64,000 bases of DNA, from the NCBI GenBank assembly GCA_964035575.1, contig OZ037926.1, forward strand, positions 558,001 to 622,000, in the 5' to 3' direction. This document shows, piece by piece, positions 35,971-46,436 of this stretch (the stretch's first letter is position 1; every line of letters starts with the position of its first letter). The notes below the pieces were generated by a model. It made no database searches and was not told the origin of the DNA. It worked only from the letters and a program-made list of their open reading frames with translations. The translations under genes were made by a program, and so were the position numbers. The DNA is from Rhynchopus sp. YZ270_cl-10. Lineage: Eukaryota > Euglenozoa > Diplonemea > Diplonemida > Diplonemidae.

Positions 35971-36331
35971 GGGAAGGCTCGTTTTTCCTTTTAATGTTAC
36001 AAAGTAACAATAAACCATTTTTCCCGGTGACCCCCCCCTCCCCACCCCCTATGTTACACGGAAAAACCGTTTTTCCGAATTTTCATTTATTGTAACAACA
36101 AGGCGCAGTGGACGTGCACATCCGAAAACACCCGCATTTGCATTTCCAGAATCCGTCCACGCTGTGGTGGGGTCAATCTGCCGAAATGGACAAGTTCTTG
36201 TTGTTGGAAAAAGCCACTTTTTCCCGCCATTGTTACAAAAAAAAAAGTTTTTTCCCCGGATTTCGGTCGGACCCCCTCCCCCCCCCCTTTATTGTTACTT
36301 TGTAACATTAAATGGAAAAACGAGCCTTCCC
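35971..36331. mobile_element. 361-bp TIR element (MITE-like), copy 2, inverted
   Basis: Its reverse complement is almost identical to 4801-5159 over its whole length. Flanking TTT on both sides may be the target duplication. The low divergence implies recent copying. Confidence 0.8.
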
Positions 36332-36988
36332 TTTCTTCTTTTTATGAAATTTTTATTCTGCTGTTTTTAAAAAACACAACCTCGCGCCTATACACAGTAA
36401 TCTTTGGGGGTGGCGAAGGGAAAAGCGATCGGGGGAGGGAAGGGAGGGGAGGAGGGGGTTACGGAGAGAGAAAGGGAAAGATAGGAAGAAGAGGGAAAGA
36501 TGAATAGCGGCTTAAGGTCATGTGGTAGTGTGTGTCGTGTGTACGTGTGTGCCTTTAAAAAAAAATGACTTTTTATTTTGTATCGACAATCCTTTACACC
36601 TACCGGTAAAAGATCATCTTTTACTATTATGTTTTTGCTGTGGGGACAGACGAGCCTTCCTCAGAGCACTGTAGACAGTCTTCTTTTTTGTGTGTGTGTG
36701 GTGGCCATGGGAAGGGTATCTAACACCAACACAACACAACCAAAAAAAAAAAATCAATATGTTCACCATTTTTATTTTTGTGAAAACTTGGTTTTGAAAT
36801 TTTTGGTGTCATACAAAAATAAAACTTGAGAATGGTGAACACCTGAAAAGCACATACTTCTGTTACTTTGAGAAGGTTGTGCGGTAGTTTCCAGTTGTTG
36901 AATCAATGGGGGCGGGGGGGGTTTTCTAGTTGGGGGGGATGTGGATCAGATCAGAGCATAAAAAAATAAACTAAAAAGAAAGCTTGAA

Positions 36989-37019
36989 AGATGAATGTGC
37001 CTCTCGTGCACATTCATCT
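36989..37019. repeat. Hairpin module B, perfect 12-bp stem copy
   Basis: The arms AGATGAATGTGC and GCACATTCATCT are perfect complements around a CTCTCGT loop. A module A copy and a module C copy follow within 100 bp. Confidence 0.75.
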
Positions 37020-37646
37020 ACAGAAGAGAGAGAAAAAAAAAGGTTGACTTGAAATAAAAAGAAAAAATTATAGATGAACCTAAGCCTCTCTCATGCTTAG
37101 TCACCTATACAAAGCCCTTTCGTGACAGTGTACCTTTGGTACATGACCGGTTGCACCGTGGATCCCAATCATGCGGACCTACACAAAACAAAAGCTTAAG
37201 ACGAATGTGCCTTAGTGTAACAGGAGACCACATATCTAACAAAAAAAGGGTACAATAAAATGCAGACATCTCGGATGCAGACGATCGTACGGTCGGTCAC
37301 CCTGAAAGAACAAAGGATTCCCCGCAGTCTGTCAACAGGCATCAACTGTCTTGGGTTTGGGGGTGCATGGGGTTTTTGAAAAAATAAAAACTTTTTTGAT
37401 AACTTATTGGAGTAGTGTAGTTGCCACAGTTTGTACAATCTCTACTTTTTTGTTGTATCGACAATAGCCGACTGGGGCTGCTGTCCTGGACACACAGCGT
37501 CGCCCCCGAAATCATTGGGTGTTCATGCATTTTGCCGCAAACGTAGCATCAAGGATTTAGGGAGGGTAGGTAAAATAATATCTTTGAAAAAAAATAAGGG
37601 GGTTTTTTCGAGAAAACTTTTTTTTATCATTTCCTTCAGGAAATGG

Positions 37647-37818
37647 GGCATGTACGGTCCTGGAAACTCCAAGAAAATGGAGTCGGCGGGGCTAAAGAGG
37701 AAGTTTGCCTTTTTTCCTAACCGTGCACACAACTGGCAAAAGAGGGAGGTGTCGTCACTCACCTATATCATTGAAAATATCATTGCTTATCAATGGTACA
37801 CTCCAATATTGTTGCCCC
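37647..37818. repeat. Dispersed 172-bp repeat, copy 1
   Basis: The segment from GGCATGTACGGTCCTGGAA to CAATATTGTTGCCCC recurs at 43328-43500 with scattered differences. It may derive from a gene piece, since the minus strand reads VSDDTSxFCQxCARLGK in both copies, but I recognise no family. Confidence 0.7.
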
Positions 37819-38674
37819 ATTTTTGTTTCGTTTTTTTTTTGTTACTGGAAGGGTAGAGGGGGGGCAGCAGTTTTTACTTCAGTCCTTTTTTTTTTTTATG
37901 TGTTTATTATTACAGCACCCCCCTCAACAAAGCTAATGTCTAGCCTCGGACACATGAGGGGTGTGTTTCTCCTGTAAGAGTTCTTATTACAGTTTGTCTC
38001 TAGATTTTTTTCTTTTTTTTGAAAACTTGGTTGGATTAGTGCAGACACCGCGAGGATGCGCTCCACTCTTCCCAATCACTTTTAAAGTAAACTTACAGAG
38101 AATTTTTTTCTTCTTCTTTGAAAACTTGGTTGTATTAGTGTAGACACCCGAGGATGAACTCCACTATACTATTCTTCTTTTTCGGGGTTCATTTTCATAT
38201 TTTGATGTACTGGTAACGTAATTTTTTTGGGGTAGGGGAGGAGGAATGGGGTTTAAAGGTTTGACTAGAGACCTATAGAAATATCACAAAAAAAAAATCA
38301 AAAAAATGGTACAGCTGAAGGGGAGTGATTCGCACTTTTTGCGCCCCAGTCAGCCACACCAAAAAAGGAGAAACACTTTTTGTTTGTAAGATCACCATGA
38401 TGGAAGGTAACGAATATCACCACCTTCCTTTTTTGTTGTCTCGACAATCACTTAATACCTACCGGTATAAAAGTCTGTTCTCAATGCCGGTCGAAGCCTT
38501 TTTTGTACGGAAGTTTAGACTTTTTTGTTTTGGTTCTGACTATTTGGACAATTATTTTACAAAAAAAAAAACACAGCAAACAGGAACTACTGAACTGGTT
38601 GAGCAAGGAAGAGGGGGAGGGGGTGCGAAGTGATATTATTTTATTAAAACCATGGAGAACATGAAAGGCAAATA

Positions 38675-38786
38675 CACGACGGAGTGGTCAGGGCTACTAC
38701 TAGGAGCACTACTGTCCAAATGACTAGTGGTTTACATAGTTACGACTAGTAGTTCCATTAGTGGTCACCCTGACGACTCCATCGTG
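38675..38786. mobile_element. 112-bp TIR element with ACTAGT motifs
   Basis: The inverted ends are CACGACGGAGTGGTCAGGG and CCCTGACGACTCCATCGTG (two mismatches), with ATA on both sides. The interior has ACTAGT and ACTACT/AGTAGT motifs. Confidence 0.6.
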
Positions 38787-39290
38787 ATAATCGAGACGAA
38801 TGGTGGGGAATACAAACAGAACTTTAGGGGGGGTTTTTTTAAAAGGAATAATAGAAATGGTTGTTGAAAATCAATTATTTTACCCCCTCTTGTTCACGTT
38901 GTGCTCTCTTGCATTGTGCGGTGTACACAACGATCATTGGGATATCAACAGAACTTTCATTTTTAAAGGGGGTTGGAGAGAAAAATCTCGTCCGACTTTG
39001 GGGGGAGGGGGGGCAGGGCTGTAGACATATAGTATAGATACGTAGAGCACAGAAGCGTATAAATATGTATACGTGCCCCCAGGGGGGGATACGGATCCTT
39101 TATGGTGTTCGTATCGGATAGACGTATTGTAAAGGGAGAAAAATTAGTTTCATACTTTCAAATGAGAAAAGTACAGAGGATGCTCTGTTCAGATACATCC
39201 AATCGTAGAGAAAAGAGAACAAAATTGTAAGTGGTGCTCCTCACCCCATATTGCGTACTTAGTGCGTAGTTGTTGCGTACTTCGTTTATT

Positions 39291-39437
39291 GAAAACTTGG
39301 TTGTATTAGTGTAGCCACCCTAGAGCAGTGATGGCTGCAGACGTCTGCACCCAACACTGCCCTAGAGTGTGCTCCACTACACCGTTTTTTGAAAACTTGG
39401 TTGTATTAGTGTAGCCACCCTAGAGTGTGCTCCACTA
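39291..39437. repeat. Two tandem module F copies, one with a nested hairpin
   Basis: Each copy reads GAAAACTTGGTTGTATTAGT, GTAGCCACCCTAGAG, GTGCTCCACTA, with TAGTG/CACTA arms. The first carries an extra internal hairpin around CTGCAGACGTCTGCAC. Other copies are near 27936, 28788, 30530, 38020, 38117, 42651, 43276, 58432 and 60067. Confidence 0.65.
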
Positions 39438-39927
39438 TAACCGTTTTTTTTTTTTGAATTTCTGGGGTACCAGTAAGATGAATGTGACTCTCGTGCATAC
39501 ACACATCATATAAAACAGAAAGAGGAGAATTGAACGCGAAAAACACCTTGATGGGGATAGTGCCCTACACCTCTGTGACATAAAGGTGTTGACGCTCCGG
39601 GTTATCACACCCCCTTAAGTGATGTAGGAGAAGAGAAATAGTAACTCTGATAAGTAAAAGGGGGGGGAAAGGGGGGTTTTTTTTCCGTTGATCAATTACC
39701 CTGTTTGACGTGGAAGCGTTGCAGTTTGGCACCTGCATCATACGTTGTGAGTGGAGGGGAAAAAAAGGGCGAGAGCAAAGCGTATCAGATGAATCTAAGC
39801 CGTGCTTAGCACTGCTTAGCCCTCTAATATAAAAAAATTGAAAAAACATGGATCAGGGCGCACACAACATACACACAAAAGAAACAAAGCGCATTTCACA
39901 AAAAAAAAAATATGAACAAATAGTAAT

Positions 39928-40068
39928 TTGGTGTGACCACCCAAACGGATTCTCCGTGGTTCCCCCGAAGGTGCTCCGCAAATCTTAATATAGCCCGAAA
40001 CAGTTCTCCGTGGTTCCCCCGTGGTTCTTCCGTGGGTTGTCCGTACCCCCTGAATCCTATGCCAGAGA
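39928..40068. repeat. CCGTGGTTC-rich repeat, short copy
   Basis: It starts TTGGTGTGACCACCCAAAC and ends GTCCGTACCCCCTGAATC, with several CCGTGGTTCxxCCG units between. The same two ends bracket the 59.06-60.04 kb element. Confidence 0.55.
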
Positions 40069-40711
40069 TCAGTGTATGGTCTCGCACAAGATTTTCACTC
40101 CTTTTTTTTTTTTTTTTTTTTTTTTTTACTTGGTATTTACTCTCGTCTCTTTAGCGCTGCCGAAGCAGTGTGGCTGCTCTTTTTTTTGTTCTATCCAGAG
40201 TAAACCTCCTTTTTTTTTTTGTTTTTTTTTTTTTTTGTGAATTCGTCTTTGTTTGTTTTTTCCTAACACGTAGTGTATTAAGAAACTAGACAAAAAGAAA
40301 GCCAACGTTCAGATCTTGTATAACAGTATTTCCCTTTCCTTTCACCTTTGCGCCAAACAGATTTTTACCCCTATTTGGCTGCGTTCAACGAAAAAAACAC
40401 CCGGTAATACCCGAAAGTCGGATACGAAGGATGATCGTTGCATAAAAGAGAGAGAGAGAGAAAAGAGTTGATAAGATGACAGTAACCTCTCCGTGCTCAG
40501 GATCACCTTACAAAAAGGTTGCATGATGCATATAATTTGAGAGGAAGGAGTAAAGAACAAAGTGCGTCAAAAAAAAGAAAGAAAAAAGATTTCTCCTCCT
40601 GGACCTACCCGGCAATGTGCTTTTTGAAGCGACGCACATTGGGGCCAATTTCTGATTTTTTTTTTCTTCAAGTAGCATGGATTGGAAAAATGGATCTTCT
40701 CTTTGTTTCTT

Positions 40712-41658
40712 TGGTGTGGCTGAACCCAAAAAAAAGGGTATTATTTAGCAGTTTGTTAGCACTTTGTTAGCATGCATTTTTGGGGGGGTGGTGTATAAAA
40801 ACTTTTTTCCCCACGGGTGTTGGAAAAAAAAATTTTTTTTTTCGTTGGTGAGCTTTTTAACGCCGGCATTTGCATTTCCGGAATCCGTCCGGCCAGTGGT
40901 GGGGTCAATTCGCCGAAATGGACAAGTTCTCGTTTTTGGTCAATTTCCGCAGTATACACAGTATACACAGTATACACAGTATACACAGTATACACAGTAT
41001 ACACAGTATACACAGTATACACAGTATACACAGTATACACAGTATACACAGTATACACAGTATACACAGTATACACAGTATACACAGTATACACAGTATA
41101 CACAGTATACACAGTATACACAGTATACACAGTATACACAGTATACACAGTATACACAGTATACACAGTATACACAGTATACACAGTATACACAGTATAC
41201 ACAGTATACACAGTATACACAGTATACACAGTATACACAGTATACACAGTATACACAGTATACACAGTATACACAGTATACACAGTATACACAGTATACA
41301 CAGTATACACAGTATACACAGTATACACAGTATACACAGTATACACAGTATACACAGTATACTCAGTATACACAGCATACTCAGGGGAAAACTTACTTTG
41401 TGGGCGCCGCAGGCGCACGGAACGCGTTTTTCGTGATTTTTTCCAGCCCCGTTCTGTGCGTTCTTTTGACTCAGCGAGTCAATTGCGTTCAACGGTGGGG
41501 TCACACATGGGTGTGCAAGAGTGGAGGCGCGCCAACAGGGGGAGTGGAAAAACCAAGGTAAAAAAATGTTTTTATACACCACCCCTAAAAAAAGGGTATT
41601 ATTTAGCAGTTTGTTAGCAGTTCTTTAGCAGTGAAATTTGCTGGTTTCAGCCACACCA
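40712..41658. mobile_element. 947-bp TGGTG...CACCA element with a microsatellite core, 5-bp TSD
   Basis: The ends are TGGTGTGGCTGAA and the inverse TTCAGCCACACCA. TTCTT is duplicated at 40707-40711 and 41659-41663. Inside are a second inverted pair (GGGGTGGTGTATAAAAAC at about 40786 and its inverse ending about 41585), direct copies of TATTTAGCAGTTTGTTAGCA near both ends, the GGTGGGGTCAATTCGCCGAA core, and a 9-bp microsatellite. No coding capacity is visible. Confidence 0.75.
40950..41384. repeat. 9-bp microsatellite (CAGTATACA)n
   Basis: About 48 copies, nearly perfect except at the right end. The unit length keeps several frames open on both strands, so the long YTVYTV/QYTQYT frames are artefacts. 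Confidence 0.98.
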
Positions 41659-41664
41659 TTCTTG

Positions 41665-41995
41665 CATACATCGAGCGTTATATGAAACGTATAGTGTTAT
41701 GGGTTTTGAACAACATCAAAACGTTCTGCATATAACGTTATATCAAATGCTAAATCGTTACAACGTTTTTCCCCCGTTTTTTTTTTTTTTGCACAGCCGC
41801 CGGACAGGACACTGTCGCACAACACCTTCTTTGTGAAAAATGATACCAAATTCCACAATGAAGTGATTGAAAAGTACCGTTCAATAAACCTTGTTTGGAT
41901 GTGCCGCGACAGTGCCCAGAACCACTTTCTGAAAGGGGGGAAATAATCAAAAATCCTATAACGTTATAACGTTTTGGTTTAACGCCACGCGTATG
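41665..41995. mobile_element. Possible TIR element with AACGTT motifs
   Basis: About 44 bp at each end form imperfect inverted repeats (left starting CATACATCGAGCGTTATATG), rich in AACGTT and TATAACGTTATA. No target duplication is seen. It adjoins the right duplication of the 40712-41658 element. Confidence 0.4.
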
Positions 41996-43327
41996 TTTTT
42001 TTTTCCTCGGTTTCTTTGATAATCTGTTAGCTTAGTTATATCGAGACATATTCTGCACTGCCCATCTTTTATGCTCTCTTTTTTCCCCTCCGATTTTGAT
42101 TTTTCATTTTCTCATCATTTTTTTTCTTTTGTTTTTTTTTAAATAGCAGCACATCCTTGTGTTTTCCCTTGATAATTAGTTATGTAGCTGCAATATACAC
42201 AGTTTTTGTTTTTGTTTTTGTTTTTGCTTTTTTGTTTTGCCATCACCCCTCACACCATTACCTCTGGTGTGTATGAGGTAGAGGGTGAAATTATGTTGTT
42301 CTAATTGTTCATTTTTTCGTTCGATACTTTTTTTTTGAAATATGGGGGAAAATATCAGTAGCCACCACTAGGATGCCCACTCATACTTTGTTTGTTTGTA
42401 ACACGGGAAAGATACGAGTCGTTTTTTTATTACTATTTTTCTTTCAATATTTCTTAGAAGAGGTCAATGGGAAAGGGTAGGGGGGGGAGACGTAGCTGTT
42501 GTGATATGAAAATGAACACAGATGGCATAACTGTGTTTACGGTTTTATTTTGATAAAGGGTAAGGACAGTCTTGGTACCCACAGGTTTTGCATTTTTTTT
42601 TTTTTGGATATTTCCAGACTGTCCTCGCCCCTTTTGACTACCCGTTGCTCTTTTTTTTTTAGTGTAGCTGAGACCATCCTTCACTATTTTATGAAAATTC
42701 TTAAAACGGCCACAAAAAAAAAACCTGCATTTTTCGATTACCTACAGTTTAAGCGGGTTTAGTGCAATATTGCTACGCGTCGGGGGGTTTCCACACCACT
42801 CATTGCAATGGGGTACTTTTCCTTGTCGATAATATTATAAAAAAAACAAAACAAAAAAAGTGAAAATACACACACCACAACGACAACACAAAACACACAC
42901 TGTGGGAAGAGGAGGGGAAACTTTTTTTTTAAAAAAACTTTTTTGTTCGGGGAAATGAGAAAAAAAATGAAACAATTCTACTGGGGGAAAAGGGGTGGGG
43001 GGTGCTGTGGAGGGGTGGGAGAGAGGATTGAAAGATTGAAAGAACCTTTTGTACCTCATAAAATACACAAACAAAACGCAACGAACTAAGAGACAACAAA
43101 AGGGGGGGAGAAAGCCATTGGTCACTAAAAAGAGACGAGGGCCAAGGCTATTGGGAAGTATACTGGTAAATGTGTCGGGGTAAAGGGAAAGGCGGAAAGG
43201 GGGAGAAGAGGGCAGGGCGGGGGGGATGACCCGAAGGCATTTGGACTAAGTTTTTTTCTTTTTTTTTTTTTGGAATTTTTTTTGGAATAGTGTAGTGTCC
43301 GCATGAAGTCCTCCACTGTCCTTTTTT

Positions 43328-43500
43328 GGCATGTACGGTCCTGGAAGCTCCAAGAAAATGGAGTCGGTGGGGCCAAAGAGGCAGTTTGCCTTTTCCTAAC
43401 CGTGCACAAAACTGGCAAAAAAAGGGGGAGGTGTCGTCACTCACCTATATCATTGAAAATAACATTGTTTACCAATGGTACACTCCAATATTGTTGCCCC
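43328..43500. repeat. Dispersed 172-bp repeat, copy 2
   Basis: See 37647-37818. Both copies are in the same orientation and end at GTTGCCCC. Confidence 0.7.
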
Positions 43501-43968
43501 GGTAGGGGGTTTTTTTTTATCCCTCTGAAAAGGGTGAGGAAAGATGGGGTAAAAACTTTAAAATAGCACATAAAAAAGAGGGGAAATGAAAGCAAAGTCA
43601 AGCCACAAGTGGGGAGGGAGGGGGGTTTTTTTTTTGCAAAAAAAAGCTAAATGGGGGAAAAGAAAAACAGACCGAGCGGTTCACAAATACATAGGTGCAG
43701 AGTGTATACCGTTCGATGATCCCCCAAAAGAGATTGATTGCCAGCCATCCGGATGGAAGCACAATAAAAAAATAAGTTGAATGTTTCCAAAAAAAAGAGG
43801 GTAGAAGATAGACTTACTGCCTCACAGTGTGCTTATTAGAATCCATCAAAGTAAAAGAAAACTTGTAAAGATTAATGTGCCACGCACATCTTACACAGTT
43901 TTAATAAAACAAAAAAAAAAATGCAGTTACCTGCAAACACAAAAACTCCCGATTTTCCTCCTTTTTTT

Positions 43969-45141
43969 TCAAATCGCCATCGCCACATTCCTTCCAAACG
44001 CTTGCGGAAAGCTGACCGGTTGACTCATTGGCATGGTTGGGGTTTTTTCTTTGCGCGCAAATTTCCAACGCTTTTGAATTTGCTTGCATTTCTTGGATGG
44101 ATCAGCGGAAGCGAGGATCAGTGTATCGAGGGGGATGTTGAGTGCGTCGCACTTCTGTGTAATGAATAGGTCCAGTTCATAGAGGGTCTTGAGCAGGGCG
44201 ATGTCGACCAACGCGGGGTTGGTGTCCTTCACGAGGTTCATGACGTAACGGATCTGCGATTTGACCGTCTTGTAGGGACTTCCTCCTCTGCAGCTGCCCG
44301 CTTCACCAGGCCCTTCTTCGGACAGATCGCACTCATCCTCGCCAAAGCCGTTCCGTGAAAGCAGCTCAGAGAGCTCAGTGTACAGACTGCTTTTGTCACT
44401 CAAACCGCGTCTCTTCCTCTTGACCCGTTTGTGCTTGGTGCCTTCGACGTTGTGTGACGCAATCTCGAATTCTTCGACAATATGAAAATCGTGAATAAAC
44501 CCCTGCAGCAATGTAGCATGGTGCTTCACCATGACCCCAGGGAGGATCGGGTTCTCCAAGGGGAGACGGGAGTTGCTGAAGTCGCTGTTCATCGCGGGGG
44601 GCAGCCCGGTACCGCCCATCTCCCTCATCAGACGCACCAAAGCAAATTCCTCGACATGCCAGAACCGGCACCCCCTGCCTCTACCCTGCTGCCTTTCGTG
44701 ATGGAAGGAACACTTTGCGCGTCTCATGTTCGCGCACCATTGGTTTTCCTTATGCAACACAGAGCTGTGTCCACGAGGTTCGTGCCCTGAAGAGGAGGCT
44801 TCAAGGCTGAGGGCGTAGCCAGAGTCTTCGTCCTCGCTGTTTTCATCAATAAGGGAGGGAGCTCCGCAAGAGGAGTTTGCATCGTCGTCGTTGTGTGTTG
44901 TATGGGTCGCAGTGTTGTGTGTACCAAGCGAGGCAGAAGAGCACATCGACGCCATCGGCAGCGACTCCCACTGAAACACCCCATTCGGCGGAGTAGCCGG
45001 CAACGACGCTGTCTGAAAGCTGCCGCTCGGCGAAGGCGCTTCCGTCATAATCTGTGGCGACAACGTGTAATAATTCGTCGGCACAACACGCGGGGCATAC
45101 CCCGCAGTCTGATTCGCGTAGTAATACACGGGTGTTGTCAT
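43969..45141 (-). CDS. Putative CCCH-like zinc-binding protein
   Basis: This is a single 390-aa exon. Residues 1-130 are low complexity and Ser/Thr/Pro-rich, with an acidic patch (DENSEDEDSGY). A Cys/His segment follows (CANMRRAKCSFHH, then CRFWH), spaced C-x7-C-x13-C-x3-H. This resembles a CCCH finger with a stretched middle gap, the extra residues being a Gly/Arg/Gln insert. Residues about 225-235 are a basic KHKRVKRKRRG cluster, a possible nuclear signal or RNA-binding patch. The C-terminal part is predicted helical and ends with another basic run (KKCKQIQKRWKFARKEK). A role in RNA binding is an inference. The codon pattern and a complete frame with one ATG support a real gene. A pyrimidine tract plus AATACCACAG lies upstream on the minus strand. 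Confidence 0.8.
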   Translation of the reverse strand: MTTPVYYYANQTAGYAPRVVPTNYYTLSPQIMTEAPSPSGSFQTASLPATPPNGVFQWESLPMASMCSSASLGTHNTATHTTHNDDDANSSCGAPSLIDENSEDEDSGYALSLEASSSGHEPRGHSSVLHKENQWCANMRRAKCSFHHERQQGRGRGCRFWHVEEFALVRLMREMGGTGLPPAMNSDFSNSRLPLENPILPGVMVKHHATLLQGFIHDFHIVEEFEIASHNVEGTKHKRVKRKRRGLSDKSSLYTELSELLSRNGFGEDECDLSEEGPGEAGSCRGGSPYKTVKSQIRYVMNLVKDTNPALVDIALLKTLYELDLFITQKCDALNIPLDTLILASADPSKKCKQIQKRWKFARKEKTPTMPMSQPVSFPQAFGRNVAMAI

Positions 45142-46436
45142 CGTTGGGGTGAAATAGGGGGGTGGAAAAAAAATACAAAAAAAAAAAGGTGTAGTGTCGA
45201 GGGTAATAAAGAACCCCTGTGGTATTAAAATAGTTGAATAAAATATGCGAGTGTAGGGTGGTGCTGATGCGAAACATTGGAGGAGAGGGGGTCAATCTAT
45301 TTTTTTCTTTCGTTCTAAAACGCTTCTGAGGGATTCCCTCCATAGATCTTGTTTTTAAAAAGCTGCGTTTTCTTCGAACGTTCTGTGGTTCCCCCATAGA
45401 AAGGGACAAAAATCACATTTTTTCGAGGCCAATCAGACCTCAAGCACTCCTAGGGGGAAGACAAAGCAAGGATACGAGGAGGGGGGGGCACGCTTTTCCC
45501 CTTCTCCATTTATTTTTCTTCTTTTTTGCGCACCTCCACCTTCCCACGCCCAACTCGCCCCCCACAACAATACTATGCACGTTGCTGCTTTTCGATCACC
45601 CGCTCATCTTCGACTAGAGACGATATCGCACTCACAAACCGCTTCACCTGCTGGCTTTCGGGTTCTAAAGAGGGCTTTGTCGTTAACTGTGGTGGAGATG
45701 AAATGGGAGAAGGGAAAAGGTGCTACGATAGGTCCTCACATCGTTACCACAACCGCACAGAGCAAAAGACTTGTCGTTTTGGGTTGATAAGAGACAATCC
45801 ATTTTTTGGATACTCTGTAACCTCTACACGCTTTTACGGCAGATAACCGGTTGAGGTGATACTTCCCGGAGGTTTTGGATCTCTTGGCTGTACACTTAGT
45901 AGCAATACAGAGGCTTCAGAAGAGAAGGGGATAAGGGGAGAAGGAGGGGAAGGAGGGGAAGGAGGGGAAGGAGATCTAGTATAGGATATAGACAGCCAAT
46001 AAAAGTGAGGAATAGAGGAGACCGACGAACCGGTTCCAGAACTGATGATAAAGGCAAAAGAAAGGGGGGATGGAGAGGAGGTCTTTGGATAATATGCTGT
46101 AAACGAAAACGATGAGGGGGACGCAAGGCAGAAAACACACCGCAACAAAAACAAAGAAATCCTGATGAAGATGGTGGTTGAATTGTGTTAAAGGTGGGGT
46201 TAATCGGCACAGCTGCGTTCCCGGCCAACCGGAACTCGAAGAGTTCCGAGGAAATGATAGCTATTCTGCCCAAATAGAGCAAGAACAAAAGTCAACATAA
46301 AAGATAGTCAGTCTATATCCATTAGATCTCCCCAATCGTGGCAAAAGCCACTCCACCAGGGTGGTTGATAGGAGGGGAAGGAGGGGAAGGAGGGGAAGGA
46401 GGGGAAGGAGGGGAAGGAGGGGAAGGGGGAACATAC
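45142..46436. other. Region after the last certain phosphagen-kinase exon
   Basis: It probably contains the unresolved 3' exon(s) of the phosphagen-kinase gene and the upstream region of the CCCH-like gene. A candidate exon near 46310 on the minus strand reads ISSELFEFRLAGNAAVPINP, but I could not align it firmly with the family's C-terminus. A polypyrimidine minisatellite occurs twice (about 45930-45975 and 46370-46430). Confidence 0.4.
46370..46430. repeat. AGGAGGGGA minisatellite inside an intron
   Basis: Head-to-tail AGGAGGGGA units (CCTTCCCCT on the coding strand) follow the GTATGT donor of the third certain exon. A shorter run is at about 45930-45975. Long homopurine tracts of this type can form triplex DNA. 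Confidence 0.85.

Larger units (their letters stand above)
22380..43968. other. 21.6-kb gene-poor repeat mosaic
   Basis: No exon model could be supported on either strand. The region holds most of the hairpin modules, the SSU rRNA scrap, nine of the TIR elements, two microsatellites and long A/T runs. Long repeats shared with elsewhere are listed separately. Confidence 0.6.

Noticed and set aside
40756-41617. Frames reading YTVYTV, QYTQYT, HSIHSI and CILCIL
   Set aside because: All are translations of the 9-bp microsatellite in different frames.
45834-46320. Firm placement of the last phosphagen-kinase exon
   Set aside because: Candidate frames (ISSELFEFRLAG or NSYHFLGTLRVP) do not align convincingly with the family's C-terminus and depend on which donor is used.
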